NCBI RefSeq assembly: GCF_024256385.1
Contig: NZ_JAMLFW010000002.1
Location: 186,001-250,000, forward strand
Length of the DNA: 64,000 nt
DNA from: Anatilimnocola floriformis
GTDB lineage: Bacteria > Planctomycetota > Planctomycetia > Pirellulales > Pirellulaceae
Direction of reading: 5' to 3'
Positions 33,338 to 42,340 of this stretch are shown piece after piece. Made by a program: the position numbers and the translations under genes. The first letter of the stretch is position 1; each line of letters starts with the position of its first letter. Below the pieces are notes generated by a model. It was not told the origin of the DNA, ran no database searches, and was given only the letters and a program-made list of their open reading frames with translations.

Positions 33338-36300
33338 ATGCATTTGCCCCCGGCTACGAGCCAATCTCTCCCGCCCGAAACGCCCGCCGAACACTTGGAA
33401 CAGATTCGCCAGCAGATCACTGCCATCGGTGATTTATTGCCGCCGCAGGGACCTATCTCGGCGTTTGTGTTTCTCAACGCATTGCAAGCCCTCGAGGATC
33501 TGTCGTTTGAACAAGGGCTGAAAGAAGGGGCCCGGCTGTTTCGTTGCCAGCCGTATCTGAATGAAGAACGCTACCGCGAACGGCTGACGCCGGGACGGAT
33601 TCGCACGATCGATTTGCAGCAAGCGTTGCTCGACGATTTGAACGGCCGCGCGAGTGAAGTGGTCTTCGGCAAGACGACGCGTTACGACTTGCGACTGGCC
33701 ATGCTCAAGTATCCGCTGCGCACTGGCACCGCGGAAGAGTTGCGGTGGTATATCGACGAGACCGACGCGCTGGAAAAGATGCGTCCCGAAACGCCGACCA
33801 GTTATCGCGAGCAGTTCTTGCGCGATAGTAAACACTGGATCATGCGCGACGCGCGAACGGCTGGTGTGGCGGAGAACTATCAACCCGATGTCGGGGACCA
33901 GCGGACTCAGCAACTGCTCGCCGATCTGCTGGCTCGGTATGGCACAGCGAACATGGAGAGCTGGACGCCGGCGACTTGGGAAACGGTGTCGCTGAGCGTG
34001 CTGTGGCGAGTTTGCGAAGCGGGCGTGCGCGGTTTGCCGGCGCCGCAAGCTACCGATCTACCGCCACTACGGCATCGCGATATTCTGCTCGCGGCCACCG
34101 GTGAGGATAGCGACATTCTGGTGCACGAAGTTCTCATTCGCTTTTGTGCGTCATTCGCCGATCAAGGCTTTGCCGAATGGCTGCTGCCCGAACGGGGCGA
34201 AGGGTTCTTCCGGTCGTTTTGTCGGCTGTATGGTCAGAGCGGCGGCCCGCCCAATCAATGGCTCGCCGGCTTACCGAAAGAATTGCAGCGAGCACTGGCC
34301 ATCGAGCAATCGCCGCTCGAGTCGATTCGCGAATCGCTGCAGTTGCTCGGTGTGTCGGATAAGCATCAGAAGGATTTTCTCACAGCCGATATTCTCGCGC
34401 TGCAGGGCTGGGCGGGGTTGCTGTGGAACATGGAAGTCCGCGGCGATCGCGTCGCGATGCCTTCGCCGCCGGGCACGCTCATCGAGTTCGTCGCCGTCCG
34501 GCTGATTCTGGTTCGTTTGGCGCTGGCCTCTATCGCGCAGCAAAAACTGGGTTATCGCGGACCGCTGGCCGATTTGTATGACTGTGATTTCGTGAAGGAG
34601 TTGCAACGGCCGAAGTATAGCGCTGAGCAGCGGGCTTTTTATCCGTTTCAGCTCGCGCAGGTGTTGGGATGGAACACGCAAGAGCTGAGCAGCCTGGCGC
34701 GGAGCGAGTGGGATCAACTGATTCGCGAGATCGAATCGTTTCACAGCTTTGATCGGCGGCGAATTTTTCACCAGGCCTTTGAACGCCAATATCGAGTGCA
34801 GGCGCTCGATGCCTTTTCGGCCCATGCTCATCAAGCCGCGCGGCGAGTCGAGAAGCCTAGGTTTCAAATCACTTGCTGCATCGACGCTCGCGAGGAATCA
34901 TTTCGTCGGCATCTCGAAGAAGTTGCGCCCGATGTAGAGACCTTCGGCGCACCGGGCTTCTTCGGGGTCGCCATGTATTACCGCGGCCAGGCCGATGCCA
35001 ACTATGCAGCTCTCTGCCCGATCGTGGTGCGGCCGAAGCATTGGGTCATCGAAGAAGTGGTGCTGCCGTTTCAAGAAACGAGCGATCGCAAAGCCAAGAC
35101 GCGGAAGACCATCGGCGTGGCTTCACTGCGGATGCACCGGGGCAGTCGCAATCTGGCCAGCGGCGCGCTCCTTACTGCCAGTCTCGGCGTGCTGGCTTCG
35201 ATTCCGCTGGTGGCCCGCGTCCTCTTTCCGCGCTGGACCGCGCAGTTCAGCAAGAAGGCAAGCGACTTTGTCGCGCCGCCGACCGTGACTCGCTTGCGAC
35301 TCGAACGGCAAACGGAATTGCCCGGCATGGACGACGAATCGCTCGGCTTTTCGCTGACCGAAATGGCGAACATGGGCGAGAAGATGCTCCGCGACATCGG
35401 CTTGACCGAGAACCTCGCTCGGCTGGTGATCTTCCTCGGGCATGGCTCGTTTTGCCTCAATAATCCGCACAAATCGGCCTATGACTGCGGCGCTTGCAGC
35501 GGCAGTCCCGGTGGACCAAACGCGCGAGCCCTGGCGACGTTTTTGAACGACCCGCGCGTTCGCGAAATCATCGCCAGTCGCGGCTTGCAGATTCCCAAGG
35601 ACACGTGGTTCCTCGGCGGCTTGCACAACACGGCGCTCGATACCGTGACGTTTTCAAATCTCGATTTGCTGCCGAATTCGCATCGCCGCGACTTCGAATC
35701 GATGCAAAAGACACTGGCCGAAGCGATGCAGCGGAATGCCCACGAACGTTGTCGGCGGTTCTTTTCGGCGCCGCTCGACATCACGCCCGCCGGTGCTCGC
35801 CAACATGCGGAAGAGCGAAGCGAGGACCTGGCTCAGACGCGGCCTGAGTTCGGCAATGCGTCGAATGCGATGTGCTATGTCGGCCGTCGGAGTCGCGTTC
35901 GCAATTTGTTCATGGACCGCCGCTGCTTCATGCATTCGTACGACATTACTGCGGACGATGCGAACAGCACGATCCTCGGCCGGATCTTGGCGCCGGTGGT
36001 GCCGGTCTGCCAGGGGATCAACCTGATGTACTACTTCTCCGCCGTCGATCCGGTGGGCTGGGGATGCGGCACGAAGCTGCCGCACAATGTGGTTTCACTG
36101 CTCGGTGTGATGGATGGTTACGCCAGCGACTTGCGAACCGGCTTGCCGGTGCAGGGAGTGGAAATTCATGAGCCGATGCGGCTGCTGTTTATTATCGAAA
36201 CCACGCCGGAGCGAATCTTGGCGATCATGGAGCGCGACAAGCTCGTCGGCCGCATCTTGAAGAACGGCTGGGCGCAACTCGCCGTGCTCGATCCCGACAG

Positions 36301-36451
36301 CAATCAATTGCAGATCTATCAAAATGGCCAATTCGAGCCGTATGTACCGGAAGTGACCGGCTTGCCACACGCCACGTCGAGCGTCGATTGGTATCGCGGC
36401 TGGCGCGAGCATCTGGCCTTTGCCTCGATTCAACCGCAAGAAACGACGTAA
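33338..36451 (+). CDS. dabA: Probable inorganic carbon transporter subunit DabA (DUF2309)
   Basis: 1037 residues, beta-carbonic-anhydrase-like protein. DabA forms a vectorial CO2-hydrating complex with a membrane partner. The four zinc-site positions of Halothiobacillus DabA (C351, D353, H524, C539) correspond here to C514 and D516 (CIDARE), H702 (LGHGSF) and C717 (YDCGAC); the 2- and 15-residue spacings are the same. The protein is longer than the Halothiobacillus one at the N-terminus, as in heterotroph homologues. The start is uncertain: ATG at 33338 or GTG at 33326. Six nt upstream of the first proton-subunit gene. Peripheral cytoplasmic face of the inner membrane by family knowledge. Confidence 0.88.
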   Translation: MHLPPATSQSLPPETPAEHLEQIRQQITAIGDLLPPQGPISAFVFLNALQALEDLSFEQGLKEGARLFRCQPYLNEERYRERLTPGRIRTIDLQQALLDDLNGRASEVVFGKTTRYDLRLAMLKYPLRTGTAEELRWYIDETDALEKMRPETPTSYREQFLRDSKHWIMRDARTAGVAENYQPDVGDQRTQQLLADLLARYGTANMESWTPATWETVSLSVLWRVCEAGVRGLPAPQATDLPPLRHRDILLAATGEDSDILVHEVLIRFCASFADQGFAEWLLPERGEGFFRSFCRLYGQSGGPPNQWLAGLPKELQRALAIEQSPLESIRESLQLLGVSDKHQKDFLTADILALQGWAGLLWNMEVRGDRVAMPSPPGTLIEFVAVRLILVRLALASIAQQKLGYRGPLADLYDCDFVKELQRPKYSAEQRAFYPFQLAQVLGWNTQELSSLARSEWDQLIREIESFHSFDRRRIFHQAFERQYRVQALDAFSAHAHQAARRVEKPRFQITCCIDAREESFRRHLEEVAPDVETFGAPGFFGVAMYYRGQADANYAALCPIVVRPKHWVIEEVVLPFQETSDRKAKTRKTIGVASLRMHRGSRNLASGALLTASLGVLASIPLVARVLFPRWTAQFSKKASDFVAPPTVTRLRLERQTELPGMDDESLGFSLTEMANMGEKMLRDIGLTENLARLVIFLGHGSFCLNNPHKSAYDCGACSGSPGGPNARALATFLNDPRVREIIASRGLQIPKDTWFLGGLHNTALDTVTFSNLDLLPNSHRRDFESMQKTLAEAMQRNAHERCRRFFSAPLDITPAGARQHAEERSEDLAQTRPEFGNASNAMCYVGRRSRVRNLFMDRRCFMHSYDITADDANSTILGRILAPVVPVCQGINLMYYFSAVDPVGWGCGTKLPHNVVSLLGVMDGYASDLRTGLPVQGVEIHEPMRLLFIIETTPERILAIMERDKLVGRILKNGWAQLAVLDPDSNQLQIYQNGQFEPYVPEVTGLPHATSSVDWYRGWREHLAFASIQPQETT

Positions 36452-36457
36452 GCATCG

Positions 36458-37909
36458 ATGCCCACCGAAGAACAAATATTCCGCGCGCTCGGGCTGATCG
36501 TCGTTGCCGCGCCGCTGTTGCTGACGATCATCATGGGGCTGCTGACCTTGGCCAGCACACCGCTGGGCGAAAGGGCGTCGAGTCGTCTCTGCCAACTCAG
36601 CACCGTGATCGGCTTGCTGGCTTCGCTCGGCATTCTGGGTTGCATGCTGGCCTGGGGACCGCGCAACGTCACCGTCAATCTGGGCGAATGGGTTGCCGTG
36701 CACGAGTTTCATTTCTCCGTGAAGTTTATTTTCGACCGACTGTCGGTGCCGTTTGCGATCTTGATTTTTGTGCTCTGCGGCGTGATCGGCGGCTTTGCGA
36801 CGCGCTACATGCATCGCGAACCGGGTTACAACCGCTTCTTTGTGTTGTTCTCGGTGTTCATGCTCGGCATGATCATCACTTCGCTGGCTGGCACGATCGA
36901 AACGTTGTTCACGGGCTGGGAACTGGTCGGTGTTTCCTCCGCGCTGCTGGTGGCATTCTTTCATGAACGAGCCGCGCCGGTGCGGAATGGTCTGCGAGTG
37001 TGGATCGTTTATCGCGTTTCCGATGCCGCGTTGTTGACTGCCTCGGTTGTCATGCATCATTTGCACGGCCATGGCGACTTTCAGGAATTTCTCGGCGTGG
37101 GTAATGGTGTGAGTTGGCCGGCGGGGCAAGTCATTGGGCTCGATGCGCAAAGCACGTTGCTCGTCGGTTTGTTGCTGTTGATCGCCGCGGCGGGCAAGAG
37201 TGCACTCGTGCCGTTCTCGGGTTGGTTGCCGCGGGCGATGGAAGGACCGACGCCTTCGAGCGCCGTTTTTTACGGCGCGCTCTCGGTGCATCTTGGCGCA
37301 TATCTGCTGCTGCGTATCAGTCCGCTGCTGGACGATTCACTCGCGCTTTCGCTGGCCGTGATGACCATCGGTCTGGTCACGGCTGGCTTTGCGTCGTTTG
37401 CGGGTCGCGTGCAGACCGACATCAAATCGGCGCTCTCGTTTGCCTCGTTGACGCAGGTTGGTTTGATCGTGGCCGAGATCGGCGTCGGCTACTTTTGGGA
37501 ACCGCTGCGCTACGTCGCGCTCGTTCACATCCTGGGTCATGCCTGCTTTCGCACGCTGCAGTTTATTCGCGCTCCTTCGTTGCTGTACGACTATGGAACG
37601 CTGGAAAATGCGATCGGCAGCCGCTTGCCGGCCGCGGGGCGCGGCGCATGGTTGCCCTCAGCGACACGCACTTGGCTGTATCGATTGGCGCTCGAAAAAG
37701 GTTATCTCGACGCCTGGCTGGGAATGCTATTTGTCGACCCCATCCTGGGTTTGCTACGGCTCTGCGACGCGCTGGAGCGCCGCTGGTCAGGTCTGTTTGA
37801 AGGTGACCCGGAGCAGCCTGCGCCGGTCGCTCGTCCCTCGTCGACGATTGTCGCCGAAGCGCCTCCTGCCAAGACGCTCGCCGGCCAATTGCTGGAGAAG
37901 TCGCGATGA
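36458..37909 (+). CDS. NuoL-like proton-translocating subunit, probable DabB
   Basis: 483 residues, about 13 membrane segments, Proton_antipo_M family. The key charged residues are present: Glu155 in GWELVG and Lys near 246 in AAGKSALVPFSGWLPRAMEGPTPSSA, and a later Lys in DIKSALSFASLTQVG. Placed directly after dabA, so it most likely anchors DabA and couples CO2 hydration to the cation gradient. The C-terminal tail after about 440 is Pro/Ala-rich. Overlaps the next gene by 4 nt. Confidence 0.85.
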   Translation: MPTEEQIFRALGLIVVAAPLLLTIIMGLLTLASTPLGERASSRLCQLSTVIGLLASLGILGCMLAWGPRNVTVNLGEWVAVHEFHFSVKFIFDRLSVPFAILIFVLCGVIGGFATRYMHREPGYNRFFVLFSVFMLGMIITSLAGTIETLFTGWELVGVSSALLVAFFHERAAPVRNGLRVWIVYRVSDAALLTASVVMHHLHGHGDFQEFLGVGNGVSWPAGQVIGLDAQSTLLVGLLLLIAAAGKSALVPFSGWLPRAMEGPTPSSAVFYGALSVHLGAYLLLRISPLLDDSLALSLAVMTIGLVTAGFASFAGRVQTDIKSALSFASLTQVGLIVAEIGVGYFWEPLRYVALVHILGHACFRTLQFIRAPSLLYDYGTLENAIGSRLPAAGRGAWLPSATRTWLYRLALEKGYLDAWLGMLFVDPILGLLRLCDALERRWSGLFEGDPEQPAPVARPSSTIVAEAPPAKTLAGQLLEKSR

Positions 37910-39387
37910 GCGAACTCCATCTTCCCTGGCTGGAACTGTGCGTTCTGTTGCCGCTGATCGGCTCGCTAGTGGCGTTTCGCTACCGCGAACCTTCCGAAGC
38001 TCACACCGTGGGCGTCGGTTTTTCGTTAGCCACGTTTTTCTTGGCGACGGGCGCCTGGTTCGATTTTATCTACATGCGCGCCAGTGTTGCCGAGGACAAG
38101 TTCCACATCATGACGCGACTGCTGGGTCGCGAGTTTTTTCAACTCGATGAAATCAGCGCACCGCTACTGCCGCTCGGTGCCTTGCTGTTTGCCCTGGTGA
38201 TCATCGCGACGGTGCGCTCCAAGGCTCGGCGGTTTTCGTTCTTCTGGACGTTGCTGTCGGAAGCGATCGTGCTGGCGACGTTCTCTTGCAAAGAGCCGTG
38301 GCTGATCATTTCGCTCCTCACGCTGGCCACGCTGCCGCCGTTTTTCGAAATGCGTGCCCGCGGGCGAGCTACTGGCATGTATGTCTTTTACATGGCGATC
38401 TTTATCGTCTTCATGATTCTCGGCTGGGGAATTGTGATGATCGAAGAACGATCGACGAAGCATGTACACACGCTGTATGCGATCCTTCCGCTCCTCGCCG
38501 CCGTGCTGATTCGCAGCGGTGTGTTTCCGTTTCACAGCTGGGTGCCGGACTTTTTTGACAAGTCGTCGTTCGGCACGGCGCTGCTGTTTGTCACTCCGCT
38601 CACCGGTGTCTATGCAGCCGTGCGACTGGTGTTGCCGGTCGCGCCCGATTGGGTGATGCGCAGCCTGGGGCTGATGTCGCTCTTCACCGCGGTCTATGCC
38701 GGCGGCATGACGCTGGTGCAAACCGAAGGACGGCGACTCTTCAGCTTTTTGTTTATGAGTCACGCTGCCGTCATCCTTGTCGGGTTGGAAATGGCGACCG
38801 TGCAAGGCTTGACGGGTGCGCTCTGCACTTGGATCTCGGTGAGCTTGTCGCTTACCGGTTTTGGTCTCGCGATGCGCGCTGTCGAAGCCCGCCGCGGCCG
38901 GTTGCAGCTGACATCGTATCAAGGGCTGTATGAGCAGATGCCGCTCCTCGCGGTTTGCTTCTTACTGACGGGCATTGCCGGCGTGGGCTTTCCCGGCACG
39001 ATGGGTTACGTCGGCTCGGAGCTGCTCATCGACGGCGCCGTAGCGACCTATCCGCTGGTCGGGATCGCCGTGGTCATTGCGTCGGCCCTCTGCGGCATCG
39101 CGGTGTTGCATGTTTACTTTCTGCTCTTCACCGGCGCTCGGCACATTTCCAGCATTTCGCTCCGCATGGGACGGCGGGAGAAAGTGGCCCTGCTCACGCT
39201 CGTGGTGATTCTGTTTGCCGGCGGCATCGTACCGCAGTTAAACATTGCCTCGCGACATCACGCTGCCGAGGAACTGCTGAATCACCGCGGCATCGATATC
39301 GTCAACGCCCGCCCGCCGTGGTTGCAGGACGGCACGGCGGGGCCAGCGCCGATTCGACCGGCACATCGGGCGGCGAAAGGGCGATAG
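37906..39387 (+). CDS. Second NuoM/NuoL-like membrane subunit of the dab cluster
   Basis: 493 residues, strongly hydrophobic, with the NuoM-like core IRSGVFPFHSWVPDFFDKSSFGTALLF near 200-226 and a C-terminal hydrophilic tail. It starts within the previous stop (ATGA). Compared with the canonical antiporter motif, the channel Lys is Arg (RSGVFPF) and the WE motif of helix 5 is missing (SLLTLATLPPFFEMRAR), so proton pumping may be altered or lost. Two-gene dab operons need only one such subunit; this looks like a three-component variant. Confidence 0.8.
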   Translation: MSELHLPWLELCVLLPLIGSLVAFRYREPSEAHTVGVGFSLATFFLATGAWFDFIYMRASVAEDKFHIMTRLLGREFFQLDEISAPLLPLGALLFALVIIATVRSKARRFSFFWTLLSEAIVLATFSCKEPWLIISLLTLATLPPFFEMRARGRATGMYVFYMAIFIVFMILGWGIVMIEERSTKHVHTLYAILPLLAAVLIRSGVFPFHSWVPDFFDKSSFGTALLFVTPLTGVYAAVRLVLPVAPDWVMRSLGLMSLFTAVYAGGMTLVQTEGRRLFSFLFMSHAAVILVGLEMATVQGLTGALCTWISVSLSLTGFGLAMRAVEARRGRLQLTSYQGLYEQMPLLAVCFLLTGIAGVGFPGTMGYVGSELLIDGAVATYPLVGIAVVIASALCGIAVLHVYFLLFTGARHISSISLRMGRREKVALLTLVVILFAGGIVPQLNIASRHHAAEELLNHRGIDIVNARPPWLQDGTAGPAPIRPAHRAAKGR

Positions 39388-39600
39388 CGAGGCAGTCATC
39401 TCGGCTTCGAAATTCCGGCTGTTCTGGCCCAATCGATCGGCCGCAAACTGCTGCCTCCATTCCACTTACTGCGTGCGTGGCTCTTTTCTAGCTATTTCAC
39501 CCGCGGTTGACGGCTTGCGGGGGGGCTGAATAGCATGGGAAGTTTGTTTTCCGCTGCTATTTCCAATTTTTTCGGCCCATTTTTCGGATTGTCGCCACAG

Positions 39601-40908
39601 ATGCTCGTTACCAAAGTCGGTCTCGTGGGAATGGGGACCGTCGGCGCTGGTGTGGCCCGACTGCTGATCGAACATGGCGACCGCACCGCCCGGCACGCGG
39701 GACGCGTCCTGTGGGTCGAAGAGGTCGTCGTCGCCGATCCCAAAAAGGCCCGCGATTTCGCCTTGCCGAAAACCGTGACGCTGTCGGATGATCTGACGCG
39801 GATCACGAAGAATCCAGACATCAAAATCGTCGCGCACCTCGTCGGCGGTCTGGAACCGGCGCGGACGATCATGCTTAAGTTGCTCGAGAGCGGCAAGGAT
39901 GTCGTGACGGCGAACAAAGCCCTTCTCGCCGAGCATGGCCCGGAGATTTTTGACCGGGCCCGCGAACTGGGTCGCGCGATCGCCTTCGATGCTGCGGTCG
40001 CCGGCGGCATTCCGATTATCACCAATATCAGCCAGTGCTTCTCGGCTAATCAGATCCTGTCGCTCCGCGGCATTTTGAACGGCACGAGCAATTTCATCGT
40101 CTCGCAAATGGATGGCCAAGGTGAGACGTACGCCGAAGCGCTGAAGGAAGCTCAGAAGCGCGGCTACGCCGAAGCCGATCCGACGATGGACGTGAGCGGC
40201 GCCGATGCCGCCCAGAAACTGGCGATTCTCGCGCATCTCGCCTTCGGCGCGCAGGTGCATTGGAACGACATTCCGCGCGTCGGCATCGATACGCTCGACG
40301 CTGCCGATCTGTACTACGCCCGCGAGCTCGGCTATCGCATCAAGCTGATCGCCGTGGCTCAGCTGCGGGACAGCGGCCTAGAGTTGCATGTCACGCCGAA
40401 CCTCGTAAAGATCGGCACGCCGCTGGCCGAAGTTCGCAGCGCCTACAACGCCATCAGCGTCGTCGGCGACGCCGTCGGCCCGATCTTTTTCCACGGACTT
40501 GGCGCAGGTCAGATGCCGACCGCCTCGGCCGTCGCTGCCGACATGATCGACATGGCCGTCGGCCGCACCCCGATCACGTTCCGCACGCTCGAACTCTGGT
40601 CGAACAAAGAAGCCCGCGTGCAACAGTGCGACCACAGCTTGCTGCCGAGTCGCTACTACATCCGCCTGACCGTCGAAGATCGCCCTGGCGTGCTGGCAGA
40701 AGTCACTGGCGTGCTTGGCCGGAACCAGATCAGCATTGCTTCCGTAATTCAACATGAACCGAGCGAAGAAGATGGTGGCCAATCGATCGTGCCGCTGGTG
40801 ATCATGACCGCGCAAGCAACCGAAGGGGCAGCGCGAAAGGCAATGGAAGAGATTGGCAAACTCGCGGCGGTACGGCCGAATGCGGTGCGCATGAGGGTTT
40901 TGGACTAA
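39601..40908 (+). CDS. hom: Homoserine dehydrogenase
   Basis: Reduces aspartate semialdehyde to homoserine. 435 residues from the ATG at 39601; the 22-codon extension upstream is weakly supported. NAD(P) loop GLVGMGTVGAGVA at 7-19, VTANKALLAEHG near 100, AVAGGIPIITN near 130, RGILNGTSNFI near 152, and GADAAQKLAILAHLAFG near 200-216. A C-terminal ACT domain (RLTVEDRPGVLAEV) indicates threonine feedback. Followed by the proposed homoserine kinase and aspartate kinase genes. Confidence 0.94.
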   Translation: MLVTKVGLVGMGTVGAGVARLLIEHGDRTARHAGRVLWVEEVVVADPKKARDFALPKTVTLSDDLTRITKNPDIKIVAHLVGGLEPARTIMLKLLESGKDVVTANKALLAEHGPEIFDRARELGRAIAFDAAVAGGIPIITNISQCFSANQILSLRGILNGTSNFIVSQMDGQGETYAEALKEAQKRGYAEADPTMDVSGADAAQKLAILAHLAFGAQVHWNDIPRVGIDTLDAADLYYARELGYRIKLIAVAQLRDSGLELHVTPNLVKIGTPLAEVRSAYNAISVVGDAVGPIFFHGLGAGQMPTASAVAADMIDMAVGRTPITFRTLELWSNKEARVQQCDHSLLPSRYYIRLTVEDRPGVLAEVTGVLGRNQISIASVIQHEPSEEDGGQSIVPLVIMTAQATEGAARKAMEEIGKLAAVRPNAVRMRVLD

Positions 40909-40939
40909 TAACGGACCAAATCACTTCGGCTTAGCCCCC

Positions 40940-41011
40940 GGCTTTAGCCATTCCAGATCGACGGCTAAAGCCAGACAAACTTAGATTCGAATTCACCAGC
41001 TAAAGCTGGTG
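40940..41011. repeat. GGCTTTAGCC and CACCAGC palindromes
   Basis: GGCTTTAGCC (40940) pairs with GGCTAAAGCC (40963), and CACCAGCTAAAGCTGGTG (40994-41011) is a separate hairpin, all in the hom-apgM gap. A further intergenic palindrome family, built around CTTTAG/CTAAAG. Confidence 0.6.
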
Positions 41012-41027
41012 GCGAAATGAAAACAAA

Positions 41028-42236
41028 ATGAAGTACGCGATTGTTATTCCCGACGGCTGTGCTGACGAACCGCAAGAGAGCCTCGGTGGCAAAACGCCAA
41101 TGCAGGCCGCGCGCACGCCGGCCATGGATCGCATCGCCAAGATGGGTGTCGTCGGCCGCGCCAACAATGTGCCGCCGCATCTCCCCGCTGGTTCCGACGT
41201 CGCCAATCTGAGTTTGTTCGGCTACGACCCGAATGTTTATTTCACCGGTCGTGCTCCGCTCGAAGCTGCCGCGCAGGGGATCAAGCTCGGTGCCGACGAT
41301 TGGGCCATTCGCTGCAATCTAGTTTGCGTGCAAGACAACATCATGAAGTCTTTCACGGCGGGGCACATCTCGTCGGAGGAAGCCAAGCTGTTGCTGGCTG
41401 CGGCGCAGAAGGAACTGGGCGCGGACAATCTCGAGTTTGTTCCCGGCGTGAGCTATCGCAATTTGCTGCTGTTTCGCGGCGGCAAAACGAACGCGCCGTT
41501 CAGCAAGGACACGCGGGCGACTCCGCCGCATGATCTTACGGATAAAAGCGTCGCGAATGATCTGCCGAGCGGCCCTGGCAGCGAGTTGCTCAACACGCTG
41601 ATGGGTTTCAGCCTGCCGTTGTTTGCCAATCATCCGGTGAATCAAAAACGAGTCGCTGAAGGGAAGCTGCCAGCCACGAACATTTGGCTGTGGGGTCTCG
41701 GCAAGACTCCCAGTCTCACGCCGTTCTTCGATCTGCACGGCAAACGCGGCAAGATGATCACCGCCGTCGATCTGCTCCGCGGCTTGGCTGCGCTGATCGG
41801 CTGGGATCGCATCGAAGTCCCCGGCGCGACCGGCTACCTCGATACCGATTACGCGGCGAAAGGCCAGTACGCGATCGATGCTCTCGATAGCACCGATGTG
41901 ATCTGCGTCCACGTCGAAGCCACCGATGAGGCTTCGCACGAAGGTCGCGTCGACGCCAAGATTGCCGCTCTGGAAGCGATCGACGAAAAGATCGTCGCTC
42001 CCCTGCATGCAGCGCTCGAAAAACGAGGCGACTATCGCATTCTCGTCTCGCCCGATCATCCCACGCCTTGTCGCACCAAGACGCACAGCCACGGCTTCGT
42101 GCCACTGGCGATTTGCGGCAACGGCGTGCAGGCCGATCAAGCCACTACGTACGACGAAGTTTCCGCGGCTGCATCCTCCCTATCCTTTGAAGAGGGCTGG
42201 AAGATGATGTCGCACTTTTTGGGGGCTGGGAACTAG
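41028..42236 (+). CDS. ApgM-like phosphotransferase, proposed homoserine kinase
   Basis: 402 residues of the cofactor-independent phosphoglycerate mutase (archaeal ApgM) branch of the alkaline phosphatase superfamily: IVIPDGCADEP at the N-terminus (metal-site Asp), GSDVANLSLFGYDP with the nucleophile Ser near 50, HVEATDEASHEG near 295-306 and SPDHPTPCRTKTHSHG near 344-359 (metal ligands). A subgroup of this family has been proposed, from its clustering with threonine genes, to be the homoserine kinase of organisms without ThrB. The position between hom and lysC supports that over glycolysis. The last five codons and the TAG stop lie in a repeat element. Confidence 0.82.
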   Translation: MKYAIVIPDGCADEPQESLGGKTPMQAARTPAMDRIAKMGVVGRANNVPPHLPAGSDVANLSLFGYDPNVYFTGRAPLEAAAQGIKLGADDWAIRCNLVCVQDNIMKSFTAGHISSEEAKLLLAAAQKELGADNLEFVPGVSYRNLLLFRGGKTNAPFSKDTRATPPHDLTDKSVANDLPSGPGSELLNTLMGFSLPLFANHPVNQKRVAEGKLPATNIWLWGLGKTPSLTPFFDLHGKRGKMITAVDLLRGLAALIGWDRIEVPGATGYLDTDYAAKGQYAIDALDSTDVICVHVEATDEASHEGRVDAKIAALEAIDEKIVAPLHAALEKRGDYRILVSPDHPTPCRTKTHSHGFVPLAICGNGVQADQATTYDEVSAAASSLSFEEGWKMMSHFLGAGN

Positions 42237-42254
42237 GAACTGGGGGCTGGGGAA
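42221..42254. repeat. GGGAACTAGGAACTGGGGGC repeat overlapping a gene end
   Basis: GGGGGCTGGGAACTAGGAAC, then TGGGGGCTGGGGAA. The TAG inside AACTAGGA is the stop codon of the ApgM-like gene. The element after it is followed by a C/T-rich stretch with repeated CCTCGCCTC units up to about 42300, before lysC. Confidence 0.7.
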
Positions 42255-42340
42255 TCAAAATACTATTCCCTCGCCTCCCGCACCTCGCCTCTCGCCTCCT
42301 CCACAATTCACTCTCCATTTCCCACCCAAAGTTTGAAGCC

